Positions 30,103 through 30,135 of a stretch of DNA of 30,135 nt are shown here, in pieces (position 1 is the first letter of the stretch; the number at the start of each line of letters is the position of its first letter). Under the pieces are notes generated by a model that did no database searches, was not told the origin of the DNA, and saw only the letters and a list, made by a program, of their open reading frames with translations. Made by a program: the position numbers and the translations under genes. Origin of the DNA: a virus; the IMG/VR virus record IMGVR_UViG_3300021081_000014, positions 1 to 30,135 of that record; one strand, given 5' to 3'.

Positions 30103-30135
30103 TTTTTAAATTGTTTTAAAGTTGATTTTACTTTG

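Noticed and set aside
1-30135. CRISPR array, diversity-generating retroelement, insertion sequence or integration site
   Set aside because: No regularly spaced repeats, reverse transcriptase, transposase, integrase or att-like duplication was seen by eye.

Overview
The window is a low-GC, gene-dense stretch of a tailed (siphovirus-type) phage or prophage of a Bacteroidetes host, most likely Flavobacterium or a close relative. The evidence is AT-rich DNA, putative promoters of the Bacteroidetes TAnnTTTG type, Flavobacteriia-style SprB-like and PKD-like domains in virion proteins, and PcfJ/PcfK-family genes. No integrase, repressor or attachment site is visible, so lytic phage and prophage cannot be told apart from this segment.

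Nearly everything is on the minus strand and reads from the right edge leftwards. From 30.1 to 21.5 kb lie replication, recombination and DNA-modification genes: an AP2-like protein, a NinG-like nuclease, a helicase-methyltransferase fusion, PcfK-like, PcfJ-like, a phage-encoded sliding clamp (DnaN), several tiny genes, and an ASCH-domain protein. The PcfK-like protein ends in a clamp-binding motif, which suggests that it works with the clamp encoded two genes later. A compact leader RNA with two hairpins whose loops can pair sits directly behind a promoter upstream of the helicase-methyltransferase.

From 21.3 to 19.1 kb there is a small secreted protein, then about 700 nt with no protein gene but dense secondary structure, including two tRNA-like elements that lack an anticodon arm. 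This is a candidate large ornate phage RNA. A run of six very small genes leads from it to the terminase.

From 19.1 to 15.4 kb come small terminase, large terminase, portal and a small gene, closed by a terminator. A second late operon then starts from its own promoter with a long perfect palindrome upstream: scaffold, capsid decoration, major capsid protein with a PKD-like tail, two connector-type genes, major tail protein with an Ig-like tail, a 59-residue protein, an intrinsic terminator, three small tail genes, the tape measure, and two large tail-tip proteins. The last of these carries an SprB-like repeat.

The left 0.9 kb holds three small plus-strand genes, the only coding sequence running the other way, convergent on the tail operon and separated from it by a bidirectional terminator. 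The palindrome recurs upstream of them, before a minus-strand gene that leaves the window at its left edge. The two palindrome sites may mark coordinately controlled late promoters.
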